Source: Pantoea rwandensis
GTDB taxonomy: Bacteria > Pseudomonadota > Gammaproteobacteria > Enterobacterales > Enterobacteriaceae
Direction of reading: 5' to 3'
NCBI RefSeq assembly: GCF_002095475.1
Contig: NZ_MLFR01000027.1
Span: 1-64,000, forward strand
Length of the DNA: 64,000 nucleotides
Position 1 is the first letter of the stretch. Every line of letters starts with the position of its first letter. The notes beneath the pieces are model-generated. The model did no database searches and had not been told where the DNA came from. It worked only from the letters and a program-made list of their open reading frames with translations. The position numbers and the translations under genes are program-made. Positions 50,338 to 59,455 of this stretch are shown in pieces.

Positions 50338-51060
50338 ATGGATGTCGCCCTTTTACAATCGCTCGATATTAACGGGCGTGAAAAATTTGATGAGGCAATC
50401 AGTGTCTTACAAGGCGATATTTCGACTGCCGCCACCCGGCTCTCCATCGACCCCCAACTCAGACTGGAATACTCAAAGCTTATCAAGAAAATGGCTGATG
50501 ACTTACGTTCACGTGCCAATATGGGATTGATTACCTGGGAAAAGGCCGCGCAGGAAGCACATGAAACGCGCAATATAATCATGGAAATGATCCGGACTCG
50601 CAGCACGCCACTTGGTCGCGCCATGGCAGAACAAATTAAAATGTCTGGCAAAACGTTGAATGCGCTCATCGCTAAGAAGGCCACAGAGTTGTATGGCGCC
50701 AAAGTACAGTTTCATCAACTATCCAGCAGCCAACAGGATCGCGTCTATGCCGCAATTGTCGAGTCCGCGGGGAAATCGAATCCACGAATTAACCTCAAAA
50801 TGATGCAACTGTCGCGCGCGGGACGCGGCCTGATTGTCCTCTCTGTTGCCATCTCGATTTACGAGATTTATCAGTCAGATAATAAAGTTTCAGAAGCAGG
50901 CCGGCAAATAGCTATTAATAGCGCAGGCATTGCAGGCGGTGCTGCTGGAGGGGCGTTAGCGGGATTGGCATGCGGTCCTGGAGCACCCGTGTGTGTAATG
51001 ATTGGCGGTTTCGTGGGCGCAGCCTTTGCCGCCTGGCAGATGGGAGCAATCTGGCGATGA
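50338..51060 (+). CDS. Putative membrane-active toxin/effector, glycine-zipper C terminus
   Basis: 240 residues, no signal peptide. Residues 1-155 look helical and charged. Residues 161-178 are a hydrophobic helix (GRGLIVLSVAISIYEIY), and 196-233 form a Gly/Ala-rich hydrophobic hairpin (GGAAGGALAGL, then CGPGAPVC at 212-219, then GGFVGAAFAA). Similar C-terminal glycine-zipper modules occur in pore-forming or membrane-targeting effectors of polymorphic and type VI toxin systems. The stop overlaps the next start (ATGA), the usual sign of a toxin-immunity pair. No secretion marker (PAAR, Rhs, VgrG) is nearby. Function is inferred. Confidence 0.65.
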   Translation: MDVALLQSLDINGREKFDEAISVLQGDISTAATRLSIDPQLRLEYSKLIKKMADDLRSRANMGLITWEKAAQEAHETRNIIMEMIRTRSTPLGRAMAEQIKMSGKTLNALIAKKATELYGAKVQFHQLSSSQQDRVYAAIVESAGKSNPRINLKMMQLSRAGRGLIVLSVAISIYEIYQSDNKVSEAGRQIAINSAGIAGGAAGGALAGLACGPGAPVCVMIGGFVGAAFAAWQMGAIWR

Positions 51061-51509
51061 TGCATCAGGTTTTTAATCTTTCTCTGGCACAACTGCATGC
51101 CGCCACGGAAACCGCTCAGGCGCGAAGCGAAGTCTTTATTGAGCAGCAGCCTAGCGGTATCGTCATCCCCGGTTCGGTATTAGAAGCGGCCGTCGAAGTC
51201 AGCCCTGGAAGATATGTGCTGTTTGTAACGGATGGCATCGCTTATGAAGAGTCTCTTACTATTGTGCTTTGCCAACGCGATGAAGGTGTCCAGGAAATCA
51301 TTTATATTGAGCATGCGTACACCTCCGGATTTTTTGAAGCACTCAACATCTACAACGATCACATCCAATTCCAATTTTTTAAGGACACGCTCTGGTCGCT
51401 CAGAGTAGCCGACTCACCCAAATTCACCCTTCCTTTCATTGGCGACCCAAAGGGCGTCAAGCGCAACGCTGGATTTACCAAGCGGCTTATTATTACTTTA
51501 AATGATTAA
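51057..51509 (+). CDS. Putative immunity protein of the upstream toxin-like gene
   Basis: 150 residues starting MMHQVFNLSLAQLHAATETA, overlapping the upstream stop by 4 bp. Predicted soluble alpha/beta protein with no signal peptide or TM segment. No family recognised. The role is inferred only from translational coupling and the nature of the upstream gene; a chaperone or adaptor is an alternative. The frame continues further upstream, but that part lies inside the toxin-like gene. Confidence 0.55.
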   Translation: MMHQVFNLSLAQLHAATETAQARSEVFIEQQPSGIVIPGSVLEAAVEVSPGRYVLFVTDGIAYEESLTIVLCQRDEGVQEIIYIEHAYTSGFFEALNIYNDHIQFQFFKDTLWSLRVADSPKFTLPFIGDPKGVKRNAGFTKRLIITLND

Positions 51510-51531
51510 AGGGCAGGATAACCTGCCCTTG
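51508..51531. terminator. Hairpin between immunity-like gene and mgtR-like ORF
   Basis: AAGGGCAG/CTGCCCTT stem with a 6-nt loop between convergent genes; weak T-run on the minus strand. Confidence 0.6.
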
Positions 51532-51536
51532 GTTGA

Positions 51537-51623
51537 CTAACGAAACACCAACGTTAGCACGACGATGACCACCATAATGATCAGCAGATGGCACACCACC
51601 TTATCGAGATTCCGTTTCCGCAT
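51537..51623 (-). CDS. mgtR: Small membrane protein, MgtR-like
   Basis: A 28-residue ORF starting MRKRNLDKVVCHLL, with a single hydrophobic helix over residues 9-27 (LLIIMVVIVVLTLVF) preceded by a positive N terminus. GGAGG lies 5 nt before the ATG, and the ORF starts 15 nt after the mgtB stop on the same strand. Salmonella mgtCBR encodes the 30-residue MgtR at exactly this place; it binds MgtC and promotes its degradation. Sequence similarity is limited to topology and the RxxxDK-like N terminus. No mgtC is seen here. Confidence 0.7.
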   Translation of the reverse strand: MRKRNLDKVVCHLLIIMVVIVVLTLVFR

Positions 51624-51638
51624 AACGCCTCCATACGA

Positions 51639-54365
51639 TTAGAACCACTGACCGAAGCGTTTGATGTACAGCATTTTCATGCCCTGTGCGACCACGCAGT
51701 AGCCCAGCAAGGTCGCCACCAGCCATGGGAAATACGCCCATGGCAGCGGCACCAATCCCACCATATGCCCCAAGGGAGAGAATGGCAGCAGAATGCCGGC
51801 AATCATCACGCACGCCGTAGTGAGTAGCACCGGCAGCGCGGCGCGACTCTGAATGAACGGAATTTTCTGTGTGCGCAACATATGCACCACCAGCGTCTGT
51901 GACAGCAATCCTTCAACAAACCAACCAGACTGGAACAGAGACTGCATTTCCGGTTTGTTGGCGGCAAATACGTACCACATCAGCGCAAATGTGGAGATAT
52001 CAAAGATGGACGATGTTGGCCCGATCCACAGCATAAAGCGTTTAATATTGCGCGCGTCCCATTTGCGCGGTTTACGCAGGAACTCGCGGTCCATTTTGTC
52101 CCATGGCAATGCCAGTTGAGACAGGTCGTACATCAGGTTCTGAATCAGCAGATGAATCGCCAGCATCGGCAAGAATGGAATAAAGGCGCTCGCCACCAGT
52201 ACTGAGAACACGTTGCCAAAGTTAGAGCTAGCCGTCATGTTCAAATACTTGATTATGTTGCCGAACGTCTCGCGTCCTTTCATCACGCCCTCTTCCAGCA
52301 CCATCAAATCCTTTTCCAGCAGGATGATGTCAGAAGACTCTTTCGCGATATCGGCTGCACTGTCGACGGAAATACCGACATCGGCATCACGCAGCGCTGG
52401 TACATCATTGATACCGTCGCCGAGGAAGCCAACGGTATGGCCTTGCTGTTGCAGCGCACGCAAAATACGTGATTTCTGCAACGGGGTCAGTTTGGCAAAC
52501 ACTGCACTGTGAGCCGCTGCGTCAGCCAGTTGCTCGTCGCTCATCATGGCAATCTGATCGCCGGTGACGATCTCGCCGCTATCAATGCCCACCTGTTGGC
52601 AAATCCGCGCCGTGACAACCGGGTTATCGCCGGTCAGCACTTTGACGCTCACACCGTTATCGCGCAGCGCGGTAATGGCTTTGGCAGCGCTCTCTTTGGG
52701 CGGATCAAGGAACGTCAGCAGTCCTTCAACCGTTAATCCTTGCTCATCCGCTACGCTTAGCGCTTGCTGCAAACCTGGCTCTTCCAGCACACGACTGGCT
52801 ACCAGCAGGACGCGAAAACCCTGCTCATTATATTGATGTGCCAGTGCCAGCAATTCTGCACGACGCTTTTCGTCCAGCGGCTGAATCAGTTTGCCTTCGC
52901 GCTCAGCACTGGCGATACTCAGCATCTCTTCCACTGCGCCTTTGCAGATCAACATCTGTTGATTGAGGCGACGATCGCGTACCACCACGGATACGCGACG
53001 GCGCACAAAATCAAACGGCAACTCATCCACTTTGGCGTAGTACTCGCCCATGTCAGCCGTCACACGATCTTTGCCATAACGCAGAATCGCGCGGTCCATC
53101 AGGTTTGGCGTACCGCTCTGATAGTGGCTATTGAGCCAGCTCAGCATCAGCACGCGAGAGTTCTCCACCCCCGCACAATCCAGATGATGTTCAAGGATGA
53201 TGTTGTCCTGGGTCAGCGTACCGGTTTTATCGGTGCACAGGATGTCCATAGCACCCAGGTTTTGAATCGCGTTCAGTCGTTTCACAATCACTTTGCGGCG
53301 CGACATGGCGATAGCGCCTTTCGCCAGGTTGGAGCTGACGATCATCGGCAGCATCTCCGGTGTCAGCCCCACGGCAACGGCCAGCGCAAACAGGGATGCA
53401 TCCAGCCAGTCGCCTTTGGTCAGGCCGTTGATCAGCAGCACCACCGGCACCATCACCAGCATGAAGCGGATTAGCAGCCAGCTCACGCTGTTAACTCCGC
53501 GGTCAAAAGCGGTTTGTGAGCGGTTACCCACTATTGATTTTGCCAGGCTGCCAAAATAGGTTTCACCACCCGTGGCCACCACCACCGCTTTCGCGCTGCC
53601 GCTAGAGACGTTGGTGCCCATCAGACAAACGCTACCCAACTCCAGCAGCGAGTCACCCTGATCATTCGCCCCCGCGCCTTTGCTGGTGACATTGCCCGTA
53701 ACGTCATACTTCTCAACCGGCAGGGATTCACCGGTCAGAATGGCCTGGCTGATAAACAGGTCACGCGAATCCAGTAGGCGTACATCGGCAGGCACCAGAT
53801 CGCCCGCAGACAGATAGATGATGTCCCCCGGCACCAGCGTCGCAATATCAACTTCCTGTTTGACGGGCGCTTCCTGAGCAGACTCTCGGCGCAGCACGGT
53901 CGCGGTGGTGCGAACCATAGATTTCAATGCCTGCGCGGCTTTATTGGTGCGGAACTCCTGCCAGAAACGCAGCAAACCGCTGAGCGTTACCATCGTCACA
54001 ATGATGATGACACCGGTCAGATCGGTCTCCTCGCCTTTACGCATCGGCAGCCAGTAATCGGTAAAAAAGCTCACCGCGGCCAGTGCCATCAAGACATAAA
54101 TAAACGGGTTATTGAATGCTTGCAGTAATTGCACCAGTGCAGGTGGCGCTTTGTCGTGTTCCACTTGATTACGGCCATACACTGCCAGACGCGCTTCGGC
54201 TTCACGTTCACTGAGGCCCAGCGCATCACTACGCAAGCGCACCAAGGTTTCATCGGCGGTGAAACCGGCTTCGTCTTCAATCAGATAGCGCGGGGTTTTC
54301 TGGCGCGGTTGGCGCACGGTGTTGTTCCAGGCTTTTTTTTCCTGGTTGAGTTTCATGTCAGTCAT
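51639..54365 (-). CDS. mgtB: Mg2+-importing P-type ATPase MgtB
   Basis: 908 residues, the same as Salmonella MgtB, and closer to it than to E. coli MgtA (the C-terminal YIKRFGQWF is shared). Type IIIB P-ATPase: TGES at 211-214 (actuator), phosphorylation motif DKTGTLT at 379-385, GDGINDVPAL in the P domain (Ala is commoner than Val), about ten TM segments and a short N-terminal cytoplasmic extension. GAGGAA lies before the ATG. A leader of about 530 nt precedes it, and the mgtR-like ORF follows. mgtC, which precedes mgtB in Salmonella, is absent. Confidence 0.96.
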   Translation of the reverse strand: MTDMKLNQEKKAWNNTVRQPRQKTPRYLIEDEAGFTADETLVRLRSDALGLSEREAEARLAVYGRNQVEHDKAPPALVQLLQAFNNPFIYVLMALAAVSFFTDYWLPMRKGEETDLTGVIIIVTMVTLSGLLRFWQEFRTNKAAQALKSMVRTTATVLRRESAQEAPVKQEVDIATLVPGDIIYLSAGDLVPADVRLLDSRDLFISQAILTGESLPVEKYDVTGNVTSKGAGANDQGDSLLELGSVCLMGTNVSSGSAKAVVVATGGETYFGSLAKSIVGNRSQTAFDRGVNSVSWLLIRFMLVMVPVVLLINGLTKGDWLDASLFALAVAVGLTPEMLPMIVSSNLAKGAIAMSRRKVIVKRLNAIQNLGAMDILCTDKTGTLTQDNIILEHHLDCAGVENSRVLMLSWLNSHYQSGTPNLMDRAILRYGKDRVTADMGEYYAKVDELPFDFVRRRVSVVVRDRRLNQQMLICKGAVEEMLSIASAEREGKLIQPLDEKRRAELLALAHQYNEQGFRVLLVASRVLEEPGLQQALSVADEQGLTVEGLLTFLDPPKESAAKAITALRDNGVSVKVLTGDNPVVTARICQQVGIDSGEIVTGDQIAMMSDEQLADAAAHSAVFAKLTPLQKSRILRALQQQGHTVGFLGDGINDVPALRDADVGISVDSAADIAKESSDIILLEKDLMVLEEGVMKGRETFGNIIKYLNMTASSNFGNVFSVLVASAFIPFLPMLAIHLLIQNLMYDLSQLALPWDKMDREFLRKPRKWDARNIKRFMLWIGPTSSIFDISTFALMWYVFAANKPEMQSLFQSGWFVEGLLSQTLVVHMLRTQKIPFIQSRAALPVLLTTACVMIAGILLPFSPLGHMVGLVPLPWAYFPWLVATLLGYCVVAQGMKMLYIKRFGQWF

Positions 54366-54908
54366 GATGACATTCCTCTATTTCTTACGGCAATAAAAGT
54401 CCCTGTGCAGGGAGCACATAAATTGGGATAAATTAAATTAACGACGTTGCGTTAGATGATTAAAAATAACCTGTCGGGAATTTCCATATTACCTCCCGTA
54501 AATAAAAGACGAAGAAAATCGCTCGCTAAAATAACGAGAAAGAGAGATCACGATGTCAATTTCACCGTTAACGTGCGATCTTGAAGCAGTCCAAATTTGC
54601 CAGTTAGCCAGACAACGGACGTGCCAAAACGCGCGACGACAGCGGTTAGCTCTGCACGCTGAAAATCAGCGCGCGCATCGAGGCGGAGGGAAAAGTGCGT
54701 TTAAAATCATGTGCATGATGAAATTCCCACGAGCATCAGCTCGTTACTGTACGTTTATAGGGAACAATCATCAGAGAGAAGTGAGGATTGCTGCCCGCCG
54801 TGTTGGCAAGCAGCGACAAAAGAATTCGCGCGTCAGCTTGCCTTGTGTTGCCATCTAAAAGGGTGACTGTCCAACTGAATTCTCCTGTTTGAAGTTGGCG
54901 TCATTATA
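54366..54908 (-). promoter_or_regulatory. mgtB promoter and long leader with candidate leader peptides
   Basis: A -10 TATAAT at 54903-54908 implies a start near 54896 and a leader of about 530 nt. Within it, a TTG-start 13-codon ORF (54833-54874) has AGGAGA 6 nt upstream; its start lies in a CCAAC/GTTGG hairpin. A second, 11-codon ORF (54452-54487) follows GGGAGG. A tight hairpin (CCCTG/CAGGG) lies near 54401-54412, before the mgtB ribosome site. Salmonella mgtA and mgtCBR leaders control Mg2+ response by leader-peptide translation. A similar mechanism is inferred. No convincing PhoP box was found. Confidence 0.55.
54452..54487 (-). CDS. Candidate leader peptide in the mgtB 5' region
   Basis: 11 codons (MEIPDRLFLII) with GGGAGG 4 nt before the ATG, about 90 nt upstream of mgtB. 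The strong ribosome site is unusual for chance. Role as a translation-sensing leader is inferred. Confidence 0.45.
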   Translation of the reverse strand: MEIPDRLFLII

Positions 54909-54909
54909 T

Positions 54910-55157
54910 TCCCGAGCGAAGCGATGTAAAGTTAATTATTTCCGTTTAGCAACGAGTTTAATTTCCGTTGTGAATTGGTTGATAAACCCCAAGCGATTAA
55001 TCCTCTGCTGCGGCATAACATTATCAACATAATTAACAGGCTTATAACCGATCCCTCGCGCTTAGAACCGTAAAGCATATGCATAGCCATAAATTGACTA
55101 TTCTTCATTACGGCGCTCTCGTAAACTCGCGTTACTTTTTTAAGGCAAGGAAACAAC
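54910..55157. other. Intergenic region mgtB/ABC importer
   Basis: Divergent promoter region with no gene. AAGGCAAGGAA precedes the ATG at 55158. A GTTTA pair occurs at 54943-54960 on the plus strand with irregular spacing, so a PhoP box was not called. Confidence 0.4.
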
Positions 55158-56726
55158 ATGAAAAAAATCATTCCCTCACTGCTGGCGTTGTCGCTGGTAG
55201 CCGCCTTCTCCTCTCAGGCCGCGACACCGAAGGATACGCTGGTGATTGCGCAGTCGACCGATGATGCTGATAGCTTCGATCCGGCGCAGGGCTTTGAACT
55301 GACCACAGTGCAAGCATTCACTAACATCTATCAACGCTTGGTGCAGTCAGATCCAACCAATCCTACCGATCTGAAACCCACGCTGGCCACCTCATGGACG
55401 CCAGGCAGTGACAATCGCAGCCTGACCTTTGAACTGCGCAAAGGCGCCCAATTCGCCAGCGGCAACCCGCTGCGTCCGGAAGATGTGATCTTCTCGCTGG
55501 GTCGCGTAGTGAAACTGAATCTCGATCCTTCCTTTATTCTGACGCAGCTCGGTTGGAACAAAGACAACGTCGATACCTTCTTGAAGAAGGTCGATGATAA
55601 CCACGTGCAGATCAGTTGGAACGCCAACGTCAGCCCGGCCTATGTGCTGAGTTTGCTGTCTGCGCCAGTCTCTTCGATTGTGGATGAGAAAACCGCACAG
55701 GCCAACGCGAAAAATGGCGACTTCGGCCACGCCTGGTTGGGCACCAACTCTGCCGGTAGCGGCCCGTATCAGATTCGTAAAGTGGTGCTGCATGAAGTTG
55801 TGCTGCTGACCGCTAACCCAACCTCACCGGCGGGTGCACCGAAGCTGAAAAACATTCTGATCAAGAACGTACCGGAGCCGGCTGCGCGTCGTCTGCTGCT
55901 GGAACAGGGCGATGTCGATATCGCACGTAACCTCGGCGCTGACCAAATTGCGGCGCTGAAAGGCAAAGCAGGCGTGAAGACCGAAGCGATCCCAATGGCA
56001 TCGCTCTACTACATTCAGTTCAACGTGGGTGAGAATCCAGTGTTGAAGAACCCTGCCCTGTGGGAAGCGGCGCGTTACCTGTTCGACTATAAAGGTATTG
56101 CCAACGACCTGCTGAAAGGCCAGTTCGAAGTGCATCAGACCTTCCTGCCAAAAGGCTTCCTCGGTGCGTTGAACGATACGCCTTACACTTACGATCCGGA
56201 AAAAGCCAAAGCGATTCTGAAGAAAGCCGGCCTGACCAACGTCAGCTTTAAACTCTCCACCAGCAACCAACCGCCGTATCTCGATATTGCACAGGCGTTG
56301 CAAGGCAGCTTTGCCAAGGGTGGCGTGAAGGTGGAAGTGCAGCCGGGACTTAGCTCGGAAGTCTCAACCCGCGTGAAAGCCCATCAGTATGAAGCCACGC
56401 TAAATGCCTGGGGCGCGGACTACTTCGATCCGAATACCAACGCCGCCTCCTTCGCTTACAACCCGGAAGATGGCAGCAAAACGATCGCGTATCGCTCTGA
56501 CTGGCACATTCCAGAGCTGAGCAAGCAGACGCTGGCCGCCACTGCCGAAGCTGACAGCAACAAGCGTGTTGAACTGTACCAAGCGATGCAGCGCGAAGTT
56601 CTGAAGAATTCACCGTATGTGATTGGCTTGCAGGCACGTAATCTGATTGCCCTTCGCGACAATCTCAAAGGCTATGTGCAGGGGATTAACCCAGATATGG
56701 TCTATTACTCGCAGGTTTCTAAGTAA
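55158..56726 (+). CDS. Peptide/opine-type ABC importer, substrate-binding protein
   Basis: 522 residues of the SBP_bac_5 (DppA/OppA/NikA) family with a signal peptide (1-22, cleavage near SSQAATP) and no lipobox. The family N-terminal region reads DTLVIAQSTDDADSFDPAQG, and the C terminus has a YEATLNAWGADYFDP motif. The substrate cannot be read from sequence; peptides, opines or nickel chelates are possible. First gene of a five-gene operon with overlapping frames. Confidence 0.85.
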   Translation: MKKIIPSLLALSLVAAFSSQAATPKDTLVIAQSTDDADSFDPAQGFELTTVQAFTNIYQRLVQSDPTNPTDLKPTLATSWTPGSDNRSLTFELRKGAQFASGNPLRPEDVIFSLGRVVKLNLDPSFILTQLGWNKDNVDTFLKKVDDNHVQISWNANVSPAYVLSLLSAPVSSIVDEKTAQANAKNGDFGHAWLGTNSAGSGPYQIRKVVLHEVVLLTANPTSPAGAPKLKNILIKNVPEPAARRLLLEQGDVDIARNLGADQIAALKGKAGVKTEAIPMASLYYIQFNVGENPVLKNPALWEAARYLFDYKGIANDLLKGQFEVHQTFLPKGFLGALNDTPYTYDPEKAKAILKKAGLTNVSFKLSTSNQPPYLDIAQALQGSFAKGGVKVEVQPGLSSEVSTRVKAHQYEATLNAWGADYFDPNTNAASFAYNPEDGSKTIAYRSDWHIPELSKQTLAATAEADSNKRVELYQAMQREVLKNSPYVIGLQARNLIALRDNLKGYVQGINPDMVYYSQVSK

Positions 56727-57778
56727 TGGCAGTATCCGCTTCACAGGCCGGGTTCGCCCGGCCACTCTGGCAACGCTTTAGCCGTCTGATCACCAGCCTG
56801 CTATCACTGCTGGTGACGCTGATAGGTTTGTTAGCGTTCACTTTCATGTTGTCGCACCTGTCACCGGTTGATCCGGTGCAACAAATCGCAGGCGATCACG
56901 CCAGCGAAGCCACCTATGCGCAGGTGCGCCACGATCTCGGACTCGATCAGCCCGTCTTAGTGCAATTTTGGCGTTATATCAGCCATCTGGCACAGGGCAA
57001 TTTGGGGCTATCGCACCTCACCAACCAACCGGTCAGTGCGGACTTGATGCGCACCTTCCCCGCCACCATTGAACTCGCCACCTGTGCGATGATTTTTGCT
57101 GCGGTGTTTGGCATTGCACTGGCACTGCTGGCAGCGTGGAAACCGGGTAGCGTGATCGATAACGTGGCACGCTTTATTTCTCTGCTTGGCTATTCGGTGC
57201 CGGTATTCTGGCTCGGCCTGCTGGGCCTGCTGCTGTTCTACGCAGTGCTGCACTGGTCTGCTGGACCAGGGCAGTTGGATGATATCTGGATCTACACGCT
57301 GGAGCCGAAAACCGGTTTTGTGCTGATTGATAGCTGGCTATCTGGCGATCCTGAGATGTTCCGCAATGCGATTGCACACCTGTGGCTGCCGGTCGTGATT
57401 CTTGGCCTGCTGGCAATGGCGGGTATTACGCGTCTGCTGCGTGCGGCCCTGCTGGAAGAGAGCAGCAAAGAGTATGTGATTCTGGCACGCGCAAAGGGCG
57501 CGAGTCGCAGTCGCATCCTGCTGCGCCACATCTTCCCCAATGTATTGGGTACGCTCATCACCGTCATCGCCCTCTCCTACGCCACGCTGCTGGAAGGCTC
57601 AGTGCTAACGGAAACCGTCTTTGCCTGGCCAGGTGTCGGACGCTACATGACCAACGCGCTGTTTTCTTCCGATACACCGGCGATTCTCGGCTCGACCCTG
57701 CTGATTGGCAGTTGCTTTATCCTGCTCAACGCCGTGGCCGATGCCTTAACCTGGTTAACCGATCCGAGAACCCGATGA
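56726..57778 (+). CDS. ABC importer permease, DppB type
   Basis: 350-residue inner-membrane permease, six TM segments, the first at about 20-40. BPD_transp_1 coupling region EEsskeyVILARAKGASRSRILLRH (EAA-like loop with ARAKG). Starts on the last base of the binding-protein stop, so it is coupled. Confidence 0.88.
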   Translation: MAVSASQAGFARPLWQRFSRLITSLLSLLVTLIGLLAFTFMLSHLSPVDPVQQIAGDHASEATYAQVRHDLGLDQPVLVQFWRYISHLAQGNLGLSHLTNQPVSADLMRTFPATIELATCAMIFAAVFGIALALLAAWKPGSVIDNVARFISLLGYSVPVFWLGLLGLLLFYAVLHWSAGPGQLDDIWIYTLEPKTGFVLIDSWLSGDPEMFRNAIAHLWLPVVILGLLAMAGITRLLRAALLEESSKEYVILARAKGASRSRILLRHIFPNVLGTLITVIALSYATLLEGSVLTETVFAWPGVGRYMTNALFSSDTPAILGSTLLIGSCFILLNAVADALTWLTDPRTR

Positions 57779-58632
57779 CACAACAACTCTCTGAACTGGA
57801 AACCGTGCGGCCACGTCGTCGCCGTGCGCGTGTCACCTCACTTTCCATTGGCTTGACGCTGGTGCTCATTGTGGTGGCAATGGCGCTGTTTGCCCCGCTG
57901 CTGGCACCCTTTGATCCTAACGCGCAGGTAATCGCCCAACGTCTGCAGGCGCCTTCTGCACTGCACTGGTTCGGTACCGATGGCTTTGGCCGCGATTTAT
58001 TGTCACGCGTAATTTATGGCGCTCGTCCTACACTGCTGCTGGTGTCGCTGATTCTGGTACTGACCATTCCGGTTGGCCTGCTGGTCGGCATTACCGCCGG
58101 TTACGTCGGCGGCTGGACCGAGCGCGTACTGATGCGCATCACCGATATATTTCTGTCGCTGCCGAACCTGGTGATTGCGCTGGCGCTGGTTGCCATGCTC
58201 GGGCCGGGATTGATGAACGGAGCCTTGGCTTTGGCGCTCACCAGTTGGCCGCCGTTTGCCCGCCAGGCGCGTGCGGAAACCCTGGCACTGCGCCGCAGTG
58301 ATTATCTCGCTGCTGCGCGCATGCAGGGCATTACCGGACTGCGTTTGATGTTCGGCCACATTCTACCGCTGTGTTTGCCAACCGCCGTGGTGCGCGCGGC
58401 GCTGAGCCTTGGCGGCATTATTCTCTCCGCTGCTGGCTTGGGCTTCCTCGGCATGGGCGTACAACCGCCAACCGCTGAATGGGGCTCGATGGTGGCGGAA
58501 GGCAGTAAAGTAATCTTCGACCAATGGTGGGTGGCCGCCGCGCCGGGTGGAGCGATTCTGTTCGCCAGCCTGGCGTTTAACCTGACAGGCGATGGCCTGC
58601 GCGACCGACTGGATACCCGTCATGCCAAATGA
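57775..58632 (+). CDS. ABC importer permease, DppC type
   Basis: 285 residues from MTQQLSELETVRPRRRRARV, overlapping the previous stop by 4 bp (ATGA). A basic cytoplasmic start precedes TM1 at about 24-45. The EAA-like loop DYLAAARMQGITGLRLM is present. Pairs with the DppB-type permease. Confidence 0.88.
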   Translation: MTQQLSELETVRPRRRRARVTSLSIGLTLVLIVVAMALFAPLLAPFDPNAQVIAQRLQAPSALHWFGTDGFGRDLLSRVIYGARPTLLLVSLILVLTIPVGLLVGITAGYVGGWTERVLMRITDIFLSLPNLVIALALVAMLGPGLMNGALALALTSWPPFARQARAETLALRRSDYLAAARMQGITGLRLMFGHILPLCLPTAVVRAALSLGGIILSAAGLGFLGMGVQPPTAEWGSMVAEGSKVIFDQWWVAAAPGGAILFASLAFNLTGDGLRDRLDTRHAK

Positions 58633-59455
58633 TCTGTTAATTGATGCGCAAGGGCTGACCATCCGCAGCGAGAATGCGCTGCTGGTGGATAATATTGCCT
58701 TTCAAATTGGTCGCGAACGCGTGGCGCTGGTGGGTGAATCCGGTTCGGGTAAATCACTGACCGCCCGTTCGCTGATGGGTTTGCTGTCACCGGCCCTGCA
58801 GCTGCACGCCGATCGCTTACAGGTGGCGGGCGCCGATGCGCTCAGCCTGCGCGAACGTGACTGGATCACCCTGCGCGGCGGCAAAGTGGCGATGGTGATG
58901 CAGGATCCGAAGTACGCGCTGAACCCGACACGTACCATTGGCTGGCAGGTAGAAGAGCCGCTAGTGCTGCATCGCAAAATGAGCCGGGCCGAGCGCAAAG
59001 AAAAAGTATGCGAGATGCTGGCTGCGGTCGGCCTGCCGGATCCCCGTCAGTTGATGAAGCGTTACCCACATCAGCTCTCTGGCGGTATGGGACAGCGAGT
59101 GATGCTGGCGATCGCTTTGATCACCGATCCCGATCTTCTAATCGCCGATGAACCGACCTCGGCGCTCGATCATGCGATGCGCGATCAGGTGCTGGCACTG
59201 ATTCGTCGTTTGGTCGAGCAACGCAATATGGGCTTGCTGCTGATCAGCCACGATCTGCAGCAAGTGTCAGAGCACTGCGATCGTGTGATGGTGATGTACA
59301 AAGGACGCCTGCTGGATACGCTGCCCGCTTCCCAGCTCTCCAATGCGACTCACCCTTACACGCGTACGCTGTGGGCCTGCCGTCCCAGCAAAGCGACGCA
59401 CGGCGAGCGTTTACCGGTGCTGGATCGCGCTGCGCTGGAGAACAGTGATGATTGA
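58622..59455 (+). CDS. ABC importer ATPase, DppD type
   Basis: 277 residues. Walker A GESGSGKS (about 41-48), Q-loop MVMQDPKYAL, signature LSGGMGQRV, Walker B LLIADEPTSALD and H-loop ISHDLQ. The C-terminal THPYTRTLW is a remnant of the oligopeptide-transporter tail; shorter than DppD (327), closer to NikD in length. Starts 11 bp inside the permease gene. Confidence 0.9.
   Translation: MPNDLLIDAQGLTIRSENALLVDNIAFQIGRERVALVGESGSGKSLTARSLMGLLSPALQLHADRLQVAGADALSLRERDWITLRGGKVAMVMQDPKYALNPTRTIGWQVEEPLVLHRKMSRAERKEKVCEMLAAVGLPDPRQLMKRYPHQLSGGMGQRVMLAIALITDPDLLIADEPTSALDHAMRDQVLALIRRLVEQRNMGLLLISHDLQQVSEHCDRVMVMYKGRLLDTLPASQLSNATHPYTRTLWACRPSKATHGERLPVLDRAALENSDD

Noticed and set aside
52764-53474. 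236-residue plus-strand ORF antisense to mgtB
   Set aside because: Lies wholly inside mgtB on the opposite strand; His/Gln-rich product typical of an antisense frame.
54553-54858. 101-residue plus-strand ORF in the mgtB leader
   Set aside because: Antisense to the leader, Arg/Gln-rich, no homology; the minus-strand promoter and leader elements explain this sequence better.
54943-54960. PhoP box upstream of mgtB
   Set aside because: Two GTTTA motifs occur but on the plus strand and 12 rather than 11 bp apart, in the wrong orientation for the mgtB promoter.
46461-55157. Integrated island at the tmRNA 3' end
   Set aside because: Accessory genes follow ssrA, but no integrase and no repeat of the ssrA 3' segment was seen, so an att-bounded island cannot be claimed.
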